Shown here: positions 53,202-62,375 of the stretch, one piece after another
Numbering within the stretch: position 1 is the stretch's first letter
How the letters are laid out: the number at the start of each line of letters is the position of its first letter
From: Desulfobacteraceae bacterium
GTDB lineage: Bacteria > Desulfobacterota > Desulfobacteria > Desulfobacterales > Desulfobacteraceae
Length of the DNA stretch: 64,000 nt
Reading direction: 5' to 3'
Assembly: GCA_024225635.1 (NCBI GenBank)
Contig: JAAEMK010000691.1
Coordinates: forward strand, 24,270 to 88,269
The notes under the pieces: generated by a model
Seen by the model: the letters and a program-made list of their open reading frames with translations, nothing else
The model's database searches: none
Told to the model about the DNA's origin: nothing
Translations under genes and position numbers: made by a program

Positions 53202-53978
53202 ATGATTGGCGCAATAGCAGGAGACATCATCGGATCGGTTTACGAGCATTTTCCGATTAAAACAAAAGAGTTTCCCCTTTTCCATCCTGAGTGTTGCTTC
53301 ACGGACGATTCGGTCCTGACCATTGCCATTGCAAAAGCCATATTGGAAGACGGGGATTACTTAAAGGCAATGCGGGAAATCGGCAGAAGGTATCCCAACG
53401 CCGGGTACGGCGGGACGTTCATCCATTGGCTTCATTCGGCAAACCCCGAACCCTACAACAGCTGGGGCAACGGAGCCGCCATGCGGGTAAGTCCGGTGGG
53501 TTTTGCCTTTGACACGGTTGACAAGGTCCTCCGGGAGGCCGGGCGTACGGCGGAGATATCCCATAACCATCCTGAAGGCGTGAAGGGGGCACAGGCAACG
53601 GCGTTGAGCATTTACCTCGCCAGGACCGCACGGGACAAGGCCCTGATCAGGAAAGAAGTGGTCCGGCGGTTCGGCTACGACCTCCATCGCACCGTGGAAG
53701 AGATCAGGCCTTCCTACAAATTTGATATTTCATGCCAGGGGACCGTGCCGGAAGCCATCATTGCCTTTTTAGACTCGGATTCCTATGAGGACGCCGTACG
53801 CAACGCGGTTTCCCTGGGAGGCGACAGCGACACCCTTGCCTGCATCACGGGCGGCATTGCCGAAGCCTATTACGGCCCTGTCGCCCCGCACATACTGAAA
53901 AAGGTGAAGGAGAGCCTGACGGAAGAGCTTTGGCAGATCACGGAGCAATTCTGTGACAAATACGAAATTGTAACCTGA
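53202..53978 (+). CDS. ADP-ribosylglycohydrolase (DraG/ARH family)
   Basis: A 258-residue protein behind a strong AAAGGAGGG site. It starts MIGAIAGDIIGSVYE, the family N-terminus. FTDDSVLT (33-40) carries the first two metal-binding Asp residues and GGDSDTLACITGGIAEAYYG near 205-224 the remaining ones. It should remove ADP-ribose from proteins or small molecules with a binuclear magnesium centre. It stands directly after the accessory module on the same strand, which may or may not be meaningful. Confidence 0.93.
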   Translation: MIGAIAGDIIGSVYEHFPIKTKEFPLFHPECCFTDDSVLTIAIAKAILEDGDYLKAMREIGRRYPNAGYGGTFIHWLHSANPEPYNSWGNGAAMRVSPVGFAFDTVDKVLREAGRTAEISHNHPEGVKGAQATALSIYLARTARDKALIRKEVVRRFGYDLHRTVEEIRPSYKFDISCQGTVPEAIIAFLDSDSYEDAVRNAVSLGGDSDTLACITGGIAEAYYGPVAPHILKKVKESLTEELWQITEQFCDKYEIVT

Positions 53979-53989
53979 TCAGGAAACAG

Positions 53990-54745
53990 ATGAGCGGTAA
54001 AAAGAAAATATTCAGCGCACGAAGAAAGGTTATAGCCGGTCTTGGCAGGACAATACTTTTTTTCTGCCTTGGATTGTTCCGCCCCCTTGGATGGGCTTTT
54101 GCAAAAGGGAATAAACAAAACCAGGAGAATCTTATGAAATTGCCGGAACCAACAACACAGGGAACGGTGGCCGTTGAGCAGGCGATGAATCAAAGAAGAA
54201 CGGTCCGGTCCTTTCTGCCAAAGATGTTGTCCCTGGATCAATTGGCGCAATTGCTATGGTCCGCCCAGGGCATTACCGGGAACGATGGTTTCAAACGGGC
54301 CGCCCCGTCCGCCGGCGCCCTGTATCCCATGGATATTTATGTTGCGGCGGGCCAGGGGTGTGTGGGCCAGCTTGAAGCAGGGGTTTACCACTATGAAGCC
54401 GGGAGGCACATGTTGTCACGGGTGGCGAAAAACGACTTGAGGGATGATCTTGCCAGGGCATCACTTTCCCAGATGTGGATGGCAGGAGCGCCGGTCAACC
54501 TTGTTATCACCGCGGAGTACAACCGGGTGGGGATCAAATACGGGGAACGGGGTGTTCGATATGCAATGATCGAAGCAGGCCATATCGGCCAGAACATCTT
54601 TCTCCAGGCCGAGGCCCTGGGACTCAAGGCCGGAATTGTCGGGGCTTTTCATGATACGAAACTCTCCAAGGTCCTGAACCTGCCCCGGACGCATGAGCCG
54701 TTACTGGTCATGCCGGTTGGCTATTCAGCAAATGGAGAAGAATAA
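53990..54745 (+). CDS. SagB-type nitroreductase-fold dehydrogenase
   Basis: A 251-residue protein. The N-terminus has a basic, twin-arginine-like leader followed by a hydrophobic stretch (RRKVIAGLGRTILFFCLGLF), so it may be exported or anchored. The rest is the FMN-dependent SagB/ThcOx fold: QRRTVRSFLPKMLSLDQLAQ, then APSAGALYPMDIYVA, and GIVGAFHDTKLSKVLNL. SagB enzymes oxidise azolines in peptide maturation, but stand-alone relatives exist with unknown substrates. No precursor peptide or cyclodehydratase gene is near. It is 11 bp behind the ADP-ribosylglycohydrolase gene. Confidence 0.85.
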   Translation: MSGKKKIFSARRKVIAGLGRTILFFCLGLFRPLGWAFAKGNKQNQENLMKLPEPTTQGTVAVEQAMNQRRTVRSFLPKMLSLDQLAQLLWSAQGITGNDGFKRAAPSAGALYPMDIYVAAGQGCVGQLEAGVYHYEAGRHMLSRVAKNDLRDDLARASLSQMWMAGAPVNLVITAEYNRVGIKYGERGVRYAMIEAGHIGQNIFLQAEALGLKAGIVGAFHDTKLSKVLNLPRTHEPLLVMPVGYSANGEE

Positions 54746-54785
54746 AATGCCACAATGGGACAGAGAAGGTCTCTCCTGAATTTAT

Positions 54786-54815
54786 GCTGCCGCTCCGTGG
54801 TTCCGGAGCGGCAGC
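54786..54815. terminator. Hairpin between convergent genes
   Basis: GCTGCCGCTCCG (54786-54797) and CGGAGCGGCAGC (54804-54815) form a perfect 12-bp stem with a 6-base loop. No clear T-run is present on either strand, but it lies 41 bp behind the nitroreductase stop and 48 bp behind the stop of the minus-strand repeat-protein gene. Confidence 0.6.
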
Positions 54816-54862
54816 CCATGGTCATGAAAAAAGCTAATGGTTGGTATCACGAATTTTGAGGT

Positions 54863-56185
54863 TTACTGATCTTCCCATTCCAAATCATCCCATCCTGAAT
54901 CATCCCAATCGATTTCATCATCTTCCGGTACGGTTTCAGTACACTGGACCTGTTTGACTTTTGCATTGGGAATCAGCTTGAAGCTCACATTGTCCAACAG
55001 ATCTTCCGTCTCTTCCGTCTCCGTTGCCCCGGCTGCGGCGTTTTCATCATACTCGAATTTATAGATTTTAACGCCCGGATTCTTAAGCTGCTCCTCGGTG
55101 CCGTAGTAATCCGCGAATATCTCCCCTTCGTAGAGGACGCCGCCACCAAGACTGTTGTCGAAAAACGCGGTCTTGGAGAACCCTTTTTCCCCCGGACCGG
55201 GGAGGTTGGCAGGAACAATGGTAAATTCCACATACTCCCCTTCAATACCGGACACTTCCACGCAGACGGCTCCGGGTTCCGGCTGGGGATCGGGGCAATC
55301 GATCTTCTTCACGGTGGTATTTGGAATCAGGGATACTTTAGCGGATTTGATGAAATCCTCAAAGGGAACCGACGTTGCCGCCACCGACTCGTCGTATTCA
55401 ATACTGTAAATCCTGACGCCGGGATCGGTCAGCTCGGTTTCAGTACCGAAATAACATGCAAAGATCTCCCCCTTGAACACCTCTCCACTGCCCACCATCC
55501 TGTCAAAAAAGGCGTTCAGGTCAAACCCCTTTTCACCCGGTCCCGGCACATTGGCGGGAACCATGATGAATTCAGTATCCGCCCCGGTAATCCCGGTAAC
55601 CTCCACACAGATCTCTTCGAATTCCGGCAGGGAATCGGAACAATCGATCTTCTTCACGGTGGTATTTGGAATCAGGGATAATTTGACGGACTTGATGAAC
55701 TCCTCAAAGGATACGGTGGTTGCCTCGACCGACTCGTCGTATTTAATACTGTAAATTTTGACGCCGGGGTCGGTCAGCCCGGTTTCGGAACCGAAATAGT
55801 ATGCAAATAGTTCCCCCTCGAACAGCTCTCCGTCGCCCACCATCTTGTCGAAAAAGGCGTCCAGGTCAAACCCTTTTTCACCCGGCCCCGGCACATTGGC
55901 GGGAACCATGATGAATTCAATATCCTCCCCTGTAATTCCGGTAACCTCCACACAGATCTCTTCGAAATCCGTGCCTGTCCCCATGTCCGACCAATCATCG
56001 TCTTCAAAAGTCGTGTCCTCGGGACCGGACGCCGGAACACCGTCATAAGTGTCCGTGCCTGTACCTGTCCCCTTAACATTATTGGCTGACGCATTCCCTG
56101 CTGTAAACAGGACAACCAGGGCCAGGAGCAGAGGCAAAATACTCCGGACGCTTCCATTCAAAAGACGCTTGGCAAATTTTTCCAT
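54863..56185 (-). CDS. Secreted protein made of three near-identical repeats
   Basis: The ATG at 56185 follows AAGGAGG. The 440-residue product has a signal peptide (residues 1-34), an acidic spacer, and three repeats of about 108-115 residues (near 75-182, 189-296 and 302-420). Each repeat starts xCVEVTGI, has a VPANxPGPGEKGF centre and a YYFGxETxLTDPGVKIYS-type part, and ends KKIDC/KQVQC, so one disulfide per repeat is likely. The C-terminus is acidic and Trp-rich (DDSGWDDLEWEDQ). Family unknown. It is 115 bp behind the CHAT gene and may be its substrate or a partner of the secretion cluster. Confidence 0.75.
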   Translation of the reverse strand: MEKFAKRLLNGSVRSILPLLLALVVLFTAGNASANNVKGTGTGTDTYDGVPASGPEDTTFEDDDWSDMGTGTDFEEICVEVTGITGEDIEFIMVPANVPGPGEKGFDLDAFFDKMVGDGELFEGELFAYYFGSETGLTDPGVKIYSIKYDESVEATTVSFEEFIKSVKLSLIPNTTVKKIDCSDSLPEFEEICVEVTGITGADTEFIMVPANVPGPGEKGFDLNAFFDRMVGSGEVFKGEIFACYFGTETELTDPGVRIYSIEYDESVAATSVPFEDFIKSAKVSLIPNTTVKKIDCPDPQPEPGAVCVEVSGIEGEYVEFTIVPANLPGPGEKGFSKTAFFDNSLGGGVLYEGEIFADYYGTEEQLKNPGVKIYKFEYDENAAAGATETEETEDLLDNVSFKLIPNAKVKQVQCTETVPEDDEIDWDDSGWDDLEWEDQ

Positions 56186-56299
56186 AAAACCCTCCTTTGT
56201 AAAATTGTTGTTTTTCATCTTAAAAACAGATGATTTCTTATATTGACGGGCACAACACAAAAAAGGGTCGGAAAAAATGAATTTTAAAAAAGAATATTC

Positions 56300-58366
56300 T
56301 TACATCCAGTTGCCGATGAGCAGAAAGGGAGCCCAGTAGGCGGGATGACGGAACTCTCCGTTCAGGAGGATTTTCTTCTGGGCGCTTTGCAGGGCCTCTG
56401 CCTTTGAGACATTCTCCCGGGAAAGGCTGCGGTAAAACTCCGTCATCACCGTTGTGGCCGCCCGGTCACTGACGGACCACAAGGTCGCCACCGCGCTCCT
56501 GACCCCGGCCTTGAGGGCGATGCCGCCAAGTCCAAGGGCGGCCCTTTCATCTCCCAGGGCCGTCTGACAGGCCGAGAGGCTGAGAAGTTCCACGGGCCGC
56601 TTCCTGAACCTGCCGACACTGAGAAGGCGATTCAGGCGATCCATGGTGAGCCTGCCGTCATAGGTCTGAAGGGCGGTTTGACCGGGTTTGCCGCCGAAAA
56701 AGCCATGGGTGGCCATGTGCACCACGGCATAATCGGTCTGTTTGAATGCGCCGGTGAGATTCTCCAGGGTAAACCCCCGGTCCCGGATGATCCTTCCCCC
56801 GATGATCCCCTTGATCTCGTTGAGTTCCCTGGACACAAAAGGAAGCACATTTTTATCTCCCGTGGTCCTTGAAAGGCCGGCCAGGAGCACATTGGCGTTT
56901 TTCAGGGGAAATGGGGCCGGTTTCATGAGGGTCATGCCGGGAATCACTCCGATACCGTATTTCTCCACGAGAAATTGTTTTCCGTCATGGAGGGCGGCAA
57001 AGGGAATCATACAAAACACACTGTCGGGGCAGATGATAAGGGTCTTAACCCGCCGGTTCCGGAGTTCCTCTTCAATGGGGGCAATGAGCAGGCGGTAAAG
57101 GCGCTTTGAATAATAGAGGTACCGGTTGCCGGACGGGTCCTGGAGCCGTTCCCTGAACCGCTTTACCGAAAGTGAAAGAAGTTTTCCCCCCTCCTCCAGG
57201 GGCACATGGACCTTTATCATGCCGGAGGGAAGGGTCAGGAGCAGAACCAGGGAGTCTTCAATAAGTAAGGGATTGAGGATCGCCGTTCCGGGATATGCCC
57301 GGTCCAGCTTCACCATGCCGGACCGGCTGGCCGTGACGCATTCGTCACAGAAAAAATCCTCCAATTCGTAGTTCTTCAGCATTTCCATGGTATCCCGCGC
57401 CTCTATCAGCCGTTCATGCTTCCCGGTTTCATCGGCCCCGGAGGCTCCATCCCGGAGAAGAAGCCGGGCAAGGCCCGCATACACGGGCCTGATCCTGGAA
57501 CTGAAAAACGCTTCCCTCCTCATCCGGCCCTCAACCAGGACGCGCCGTACCCGGGTCAAGGTGGAAACCGCGTCCCTGTAGGCTGTAAGCGCGGCATCGT
57601 ACCGGTTCAGTTTAATGAAAATGCGGCCCAGCTGCCATTGCCAAAGGTAGAGGATATCCGAATCCCCGCCCTCCTGGGCATGAAAGAGCGCCCTTCGCGA
57701 GAGAGTAAGGGCTTCGGAATACCGCCCTTCCCCTTCATATAGTTGGCCCAGGTACCCCAGGGCCAATGATAAGAGCCGGGAACTGGAACCGGTTTTCCCG
57801 ATTCCCTCCGCCCTTTTCAGGGCATGCCACACAACACCCCGGAGAAAGGAGAGGGACTCCAGGGGAGGATTATCGATCTCCCGGGCCGTAACGGCAAGGG
57901 AGATGAGCAGCCTCGCCGTTTCAGCGGAATCCGGCAGCTTTTCGATCTCTTCCCCTGCCCTCATGATGATTTGAATCGTCCCGTCGGTATCGTTGTTTCG
58001 GTATCTTACCATAGCGAGATTAATGCGAATGGCGGGTGTCAAAAAGGCAAGCTCCCGGTCCTCCGGCGTTCCGCTTCCGCCTCCGCAGATTTCAAGCCCC
58101 TCCTCAAAAAAACCGGCCGCCCTGTCATAATTGCCTTCCACGGCATGGGCGTTTCCCAGGTTGTTCAGCAGGGTGCCGATAACGGCACGGCTTTGGGAAC
58201 GGCGGGCCTGCTCCAGCCTTTTTTCAAGGAGATGGAGGTCCTGTTCCCTGTCTGCTGACGGGGGGAAAGCCATTGCCTGGATATTGAAAGCAGGCAACAG
58301 GCACAACAGCGCCGACAGAATTATGACCCTGGCGTTCAAGCCTGGATTAAGTCGCCTTTTTCCCAT
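56300..58366 (-). CDS. Exported TPR-CHAT protein (caspase-like protease)
   Basis: The ATG at 58366 is preferred because it places a signal peptide (LNARVIILSALLCLLPAF) at the N-terminus; ATG 58375 is close. Of the 688 residues, the first 300 are TPR-like helical repeats and the last 250 a CHAT domain. The caspase-like dyad is visible as His554 in VHMATHGFF and Cys600 in LSLSACQTALG. GVRSAVATLWSVSDRAA is the CHAT C-terminal signature. CHAT proteases with a signal peptide often lie beside TPS secretion genes in cyanobacteria and Desulfobacterota and may process the exported protein. The start lies 13 bp behind the tpsB stop. Confidence 0.9.
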   Translation of the reverse strand: MGKRRLNPGLNARVIILSALLCLLPAFNIQAMAFPPSADREQDLHLLEKRLEQARRSQSRAVIGTLLNNLGNAHAVEGNYDRAAGFFEEGLEICGGGSGTPEDRELAFLTPAIRINLAMVRYRNNDTDGTIQIIMRAGEEIEKLPDSAETARLLISLAVTAREIDNPPLESLSFLRGVVWHALKRAEGIGKTGSSSRLLSLALGYLGQLYEGEGRYSEALTLSRRALFHAQEGGDSDILYLWQWQLGRIFIKLNRYDAALTAYRDAVSTLTRVRRVLVEGRMRREAFFSSRIRPVYAGLARLLLRDGASGADETGKHERLIEARDTMEMLKNYELEDFFCDECVTASRSGMVKLDRAYPGTAILNPLLIEDSLVLLLTLPSGMIKVHVPLEEGGKLLSLSVKRFRERLQDPSGNRYLYYSKRLYRLLIAPIEEELRNRRVKTLIICPDSVFCMIPFAALHDGKQFLVEKYGIGVIPGMTLMKPAPFPLKNANVLLAGLSRTTGDKNVLPFVSRELNEIKGIIGGRIIRDRGFTLENLTGAFKQTDYAVVHMATHGFFGGKPGQTALQTYDGRLTMDRLNRLLSVGRFRKRPVELLSLSACQTALGDERAALGLGGIALKAGVRSAVATLWSVSDRAATTVMTEFYRSLSRENVSKAEALQSAQKKILLNGEFRHPAYWAPFLLIGNWM

Positions 58367-58379
58367 GTTCTCCATCTTT

Positions 58380-60038
58380 TCAGAAAAGCTCCATGGTGAT
58401 CCTGAAATGTATCCCTTCATCCTGGAGATCATGATCCCCCACCCTTTCAATGGACGTCAGGGGCTTTCCCCAGAACACCTCGGCGTGCAGGCGTTTCCCG
58501 GCCTTCCACCTGGCCCCGATTCCAACACTGCAAAGATTCCCGGGATCATCAGCGCCCTTTTTCCTGTTGTCCGCGATTGCCCAATCAAAAAAGGGCACTA
58601 TTGATAGAATGCCGTCCGTGGATGCCGTACTGATCCCGGGAATCCGGAATCGGCCCACCGGCACCTGCCACTCCAGGGACGCGGCAGCCCCCTGGTCTCC
58701 ACTGAGGCTGTCCTCCCTGTAGCCGCGAACGGTTCTTGCGCCCCCCATCACGAACTTCTCCATGGACAGGAGGGGATCGTCAGCGAGTTGGGCCAGCAGC
58801 CTCACGGATACCTGGGAGTCGGCAAAGGACAATCTTTTGATCCACTGGAACTGGCCGAACCAGGAGAAAAACCGAGCGTCCGGCTCTTTGCCGGAAAATG
58901 TCGCCCCGGGTCCGTCAACCCCAAAACTGAAGGTGGAATCAAAACCGGCTGCCTGATCAAGGGTTCGATGCCGCCACTGCTGAATGAACCTGAGCACAAG
59001 GACACGGCTCTCGCCATCAACGGCGCCGTCACCGTGGGAAAAATCCCTGCCCTGGTAAAAGGTCCTGCTGAAGCGCCGTTCAATCTTCAGTCCCGCTGAA
59101 AAATCGGTGGAAAGGGATCTGTAAAAGGGATGATTGAGAAACAGGGATTCCCCCCCGGATTCCCCGGTGATATCAAGGAAGCTGAACGGTTCCGCCACAA
59201 CCCGGGTCCGGGAGCGGTCGATCTCGGCGGTCAGGCTTGTCTGAAGCCGGTTGACAGGCAGGGTATATTTCAACCGGCAGCTGTCAACCCCTTCGGTTTT
59301 CAGGTATGCGGCATAAAGATCATCCCCCATGCCCAGCAATGATCGGTAGTTCATAGAAAGCTCTCCCCCGGTGCTGCCGGTTCCCGGGGACCCGTGGTTA
59401 TTCAGATCGAGAACGACACTATGCCGGGGGGATTCCTCCACCTCCAGATGGAGAAACGCCTCCCCCTTTCGTTTTCCGGGAACCACCCTCCCGTGGAGGA
59501 CGTTGATATGGGGATCATCCTTTAACAGCTTGAGATTACGCTGGAGCACGAAAACATTCAAGGGCGTATCCCCGGTGAGGATCGCCCGGTCGAGCCGGTC
59601 CTTTATATATCCGTCCCTGAGCATGTGATTTCCGGTAATGGAGGTCCCCCCAAGCTTTCCTTCAATCACCGACAGCCGGACAACGCCCTCCTTGATCCGC
59701 TGATCCGGGATCACCACCCCGGAATTGACATACCCCTGATCCACATACATACGGGTAAGGGCAAGCCTTAACGACTGGAGCATCTCGGCGCTGACAGCCC
59801 TGTTTTCATAGGCTCCGGTAACTTTACCCAGTTCCGCGTCGGAAAACACCGTGTTGCCCGAAAGAACAATTTTATTCACAAACAAGGAATCCATGGCGGA
59901 CAGATTGCCATGGAGGGGATCTATCCGGGGCAGGGAAAAAGCCAGGACATTTTCAGTGATAAGGACCGCCAGGAAAAGCCCCCAAAGGCAAAATCCTTTC
60001 AAGGGCCGCCATTTTTCCAGAACCCCTGTGGCCGTCAA
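58380..60038 (-). CDS. TpsB transporter of a two-partner secretion system (ShlB/FhaC family)
   Basis: The start is put at a TTG (60038) that overlaps the tpsA stop (TTGA) and has AGGGGG upstream; a TTG at 60086 would overlap tpsA further. The 552-residue product has a signal peptide (residues 12-34), two POTRA domains (LFVNKIVLSGNTVFSDAELG and VVRLSVIEGKLGGTSITGN), and a 16-strand beta-barrel ending in the terminal Phe (ITMELF). GxRTVRGY appears as GGARTVRGYREDSLSGDQGA, the family signature. It should export the TpsA protein encoded just upstream. Confidence 0.93.
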   Translation of the reverse strand: MTATGVLEKWRPLKGFCLWGLFLAVLITENVLAFSLPRIDPLHGNLSAMDSLFVNKIVLSGNTVFSDAELGKVTGAYENRAVSAEMLQSLRLALTRMYVDQGYVNSGVVIPDQRIKEGVVRLSVIEGKLGGTSITGNHMLRDGYIKDRLDRAILTGDTPLNVFVLQRNLKLLKDDPHINVLHGRVVPGKRKGEAFLHLEVEESPRHSVVLDLNNHGSPGTGSTGGELSMNYRSLLGMGDDLYAAYLKTEGVDSCRLKYTLPVNRLQTSLTAEIDRSRTRVVAEPFSFLDITGESGGESLFLNHPFYRSLSTDFSAGLKIERRFSRTFYQGRDFSHGDGAVDGESRVLVLRFIQQWRHRTLDQAAGFDSTFSFGVDGPGATFSGKEPDARFFSWFGQFQWIKRLSFADSQVSVRLLAQLADDPLLSMEKFVMGGARTVRGYREDSLSGDQGAAASLEWQVPVGRFRIPGISTASTDGILSIVPFFDWAIADNRKKGADDPGNLCSVGIGARWKAGKRLHAEVFWGKPLTSIERVGDHDLQDEGIHFRITMELF

Positions 60039-62353
60039 TAGCTTTGGCCCCCTGGTTGAGCCGGGGCGTCGCAGTCCCCGGGACAATCGGGTTCACCGGT
60101 TGACGGGTCAGCGGCCCTGGGTACGTAAGAACCGGATAAGGGAGCCGGCAGCCAGTCCCCCGGAACCCAGGTAGCCGTATCCATGACAGACACGAAAAAG
60201 CTGCTGATATTCTCCCCGGAACGGGCGTGACAGGGCGTCTTTGCCCAGCCGGTGACATCCGAAAAAGCCGGGGGCTGAATCGGGAGGCTGAAGGGCATGT
60301 CCGGCTCAAAGGATTCTATGGCCACCTCGCCGTCGATGCCGATGCCGGATGAAGCCGTCACAATAGTGTCCGAGGATGCAAGGTACAAACCCGATTGAAT
60401 AAGAATATTCCCCCCTATTCCCTGATCCGCCTTTGCCGATATCTCCCCCTTGTTCACCACCACCGTGGACGCTTCCATGAACAGGTCCCCGCTGGGCCCT
60501 GTGCCCCCCTTCACATCGGTGGAGATCCTGCTCTTTTCGATCTCCACATAATTGTCCGCACGGATATCAATCAGCCCCATGATGCCGCTCACCGCCTCGG
60601 TGGCGATGACACTGCCGCCCCGGAGCCGGAGGGTATCACTTGCGGTAAGGGAGATGGTACCGGCGCTGCCCCCTTCCGTTGCCCCGGTGCTCGAAGAGAG
60701 AATGGAAGAGCCCCCCCGGATATCGAATACGGGACTTGTAAGTTCGATATTTCCGGCAATACCGGAACCTGAAGTGGATGTGCTGATACTGCTTTTGTTA
60801 TCCATGAAAACATGGTCCAGGGCATTGATCCCGATATATCCAGGCAGCTCAGCGCCTTCAGGGGGAACAAACTCAAACTCGTTCCCGTTCTCCGGTTCCG
60901 ATGGAAAGAACGGCGGAATACCGGTGGAGAAACCGGTCCCGGACACATTGGCCGATGAAAGGGATGACCCGCCATAAAGATCAAGGCCGCCGGTGTCGAT
61001 GTAAAGATACCCTGCCGCCCCCAGGTCCTTGCTCGATGTGGTGGTGGTGCTTCCGTTGCCGAGCCGGACATCCCGGGCCCCTGTTATCTGAACAAACCCG
61101 GCATCCCCGCCCTGCTCCACGGACCTGCTGGAAGAGGAGATGTAAGCCTTGTCCAGCAAGGAGATATCCTTTGCGTTTACCAATATACTTCCGGCAAATC
61201 CCTGTCCCCGGCTGGCCGTGGAAATAAAACTCTCCTTTTCCAGCCGGAGGATATCGCAATTTAAGATTTCAATGTTGCCCGCATCCCCCCCGGCACCGGG
61301 AAGAACGCTTTCCGATGTTATGCCGGATGCGTTGCCAAGGTATATTTCCCGGGCATCGAGCAGGGTAAACCCTGCGGCCCCCTCCCCTGAGGATGCGGTG
61401 GAAACGGCGCTTTTATCCTCCAGCCGGATGGACTCTTTTGCCCAAATGCCGATGTTTCCGGCCCCGCCATAACCGTCATCCATATATTCACAATCCTGGG
61501 CAAGGTTTTCGGATCGTATTTCAGCGCCATGGAGCGCCACCCTTCCGCCATGGATATAAATTTGACCCGCCGGATCTCCGCTGACATCGAGCCGGGCGTT
61601 TTCCTTGAGAGAGATATTGCCGCCGGTTTGGGAGGTGACCTCCAGGCTCAATTCAGTGGGCGTAACCTGGCCGGGGGAGCCGACCCCGGCCATGAGAATG
61701 GTTCCGCCGGGGGCCGTGACAGCCGCCCCCGTCTCCATGACAATATTGCCGCCGATAATTGAAATGGTGTTTCCCGGGGATACGGAAAGCCCTTTACCGC
61801 CGGAAGGACCGTTATTTTCCAGGCTGCTTTTAATGATGACCGAACCCGGTGTTTCGTCCATGAAACCGAAGGCTACGGGAGGAGCTGCCGAGAGAATCCC
61901 GGATTCACCGGGTCCTGCGTAATAATGATCCTCCCCCAGGCAAAGATAATCCCCGGTGGAAACATGGAAGGAACCCTGAATATCCAGGGACGCGTTTTTC
62001 CCGAAAATAACCCCGGATGGGTTGAGAAGATAGAGATCGGAACCGGGTATAGTACAAAACAGCCTTCCGTCGATATGGGATTCACTGCCGCCGGTCACCC
62101 GGGCGATAACGTTCCGGATCGAGCCGGGTCCGCTGAAGACGGCGCTTTCGTTCTCTCCGACATTGAAGGTTTTGAAACTGTGAAAAAGATTGCCGCCCAC
62201 GGTCCTGCCAAGGTCGGCTGAAATTCCGTAACGGGGACCTGAAATCTCTTTCCCAGGACCGAGGGAGCCGTCCGTGCTCACCTCCCCAAAAACAAGGGAG
62301 GGAAACAGGATCACAATACAGATTAAGATGAGCGTGAAGTGTTGTTTTGCCAT
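60035..62353 (-). CDS. TPS-family filamentous surface/secreted protein (TpsA)
   Basis: The ATG at 62353 is preceded by GGGAAAGG. The 772-residue protein has a signal peptide (residues 5-24) and a TPS domain at about 30-150, with NPSGVIFGKNASLDIQGSFH (111 on), the hallmark of two-partner secretion substrates. The rest is a right-handed beta-helix of short degenerate repeats with many Gly, Asp and Ser. It is small for a TpsA protein. A CHAT protease, a TpsB transporter and an M48 protease are encoded with it. Confidence 0.92.
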   Translation of the reverse strand: MAKQHFTLILICIVILFPSLVFGEVSTDGSLGPGKEISGPRYGISADLGRTVGGNLFHSFKTFNVGENESAVFSGPGSIRNVIARVTGGSESHIDGRLFCTIPGSDLYLLNPSGVIFGKNASLDIQGSFHVSTGDYLCLGEDHYYAGPGESGILSAAPPVAFGFMDETPGSVIIKSSLENNGPSGGKGLSVSPGNTISIIGGNIVMETGAAVTAPGGTILMAGVGSPGQVTPTELSLEVTSQTGGNISLKENARLDVSGDPAGQIYIHGGRVALHGAEIRSENLAQDCEYMDDGYGGAGNIGIWAKESIRLEDKSAVSTASSGEGAAGFTLLDAREIYLGNASGITSESVLPGAGGDAGNIEILNCDILRLEKESFISTASRGQGFAGSILVNAKDISLLDKAYISSSSRSVEQGGDAGFVQITGARDVRLGNGSTTTTSSKDLGAAGYLYIDTGGLDLYGGSSLSSANVSGTGFSTGIPPFFPSEPENGNEFEFVPPEGAELPGYIGINALDHVFMDNKSSISTSTSGSGIAGNIELTSPVFDIRGGSSILSSSTGATEGGSAGTISLTASDTLRLRGGSVIATEAVSGIMGLIDIRADNYVEIEKSRISTDVKGGTGPSGDLFMEASTVVVNKGEISAKADQGIGGNILIQSGLYLASSDTIVTASSGIGIDGEVAIESFEPDMPFSLPIQPPAFSDVTGWAKTPCHARSGENISSFFVSVMDTATWVPGDWLPAPLSGSYVPRAADPSTGEPDCPGDCDAPAQPGGQSY

Positions 62354-62375
62354 ACCTTTCCCTGCAACCCCATTG

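Noticed and set aside
54863-56185. PEP-CTERM-like sorting end in the repeat protein
   Set aside because: The C-terminus is acidic and has no helix or basic end.
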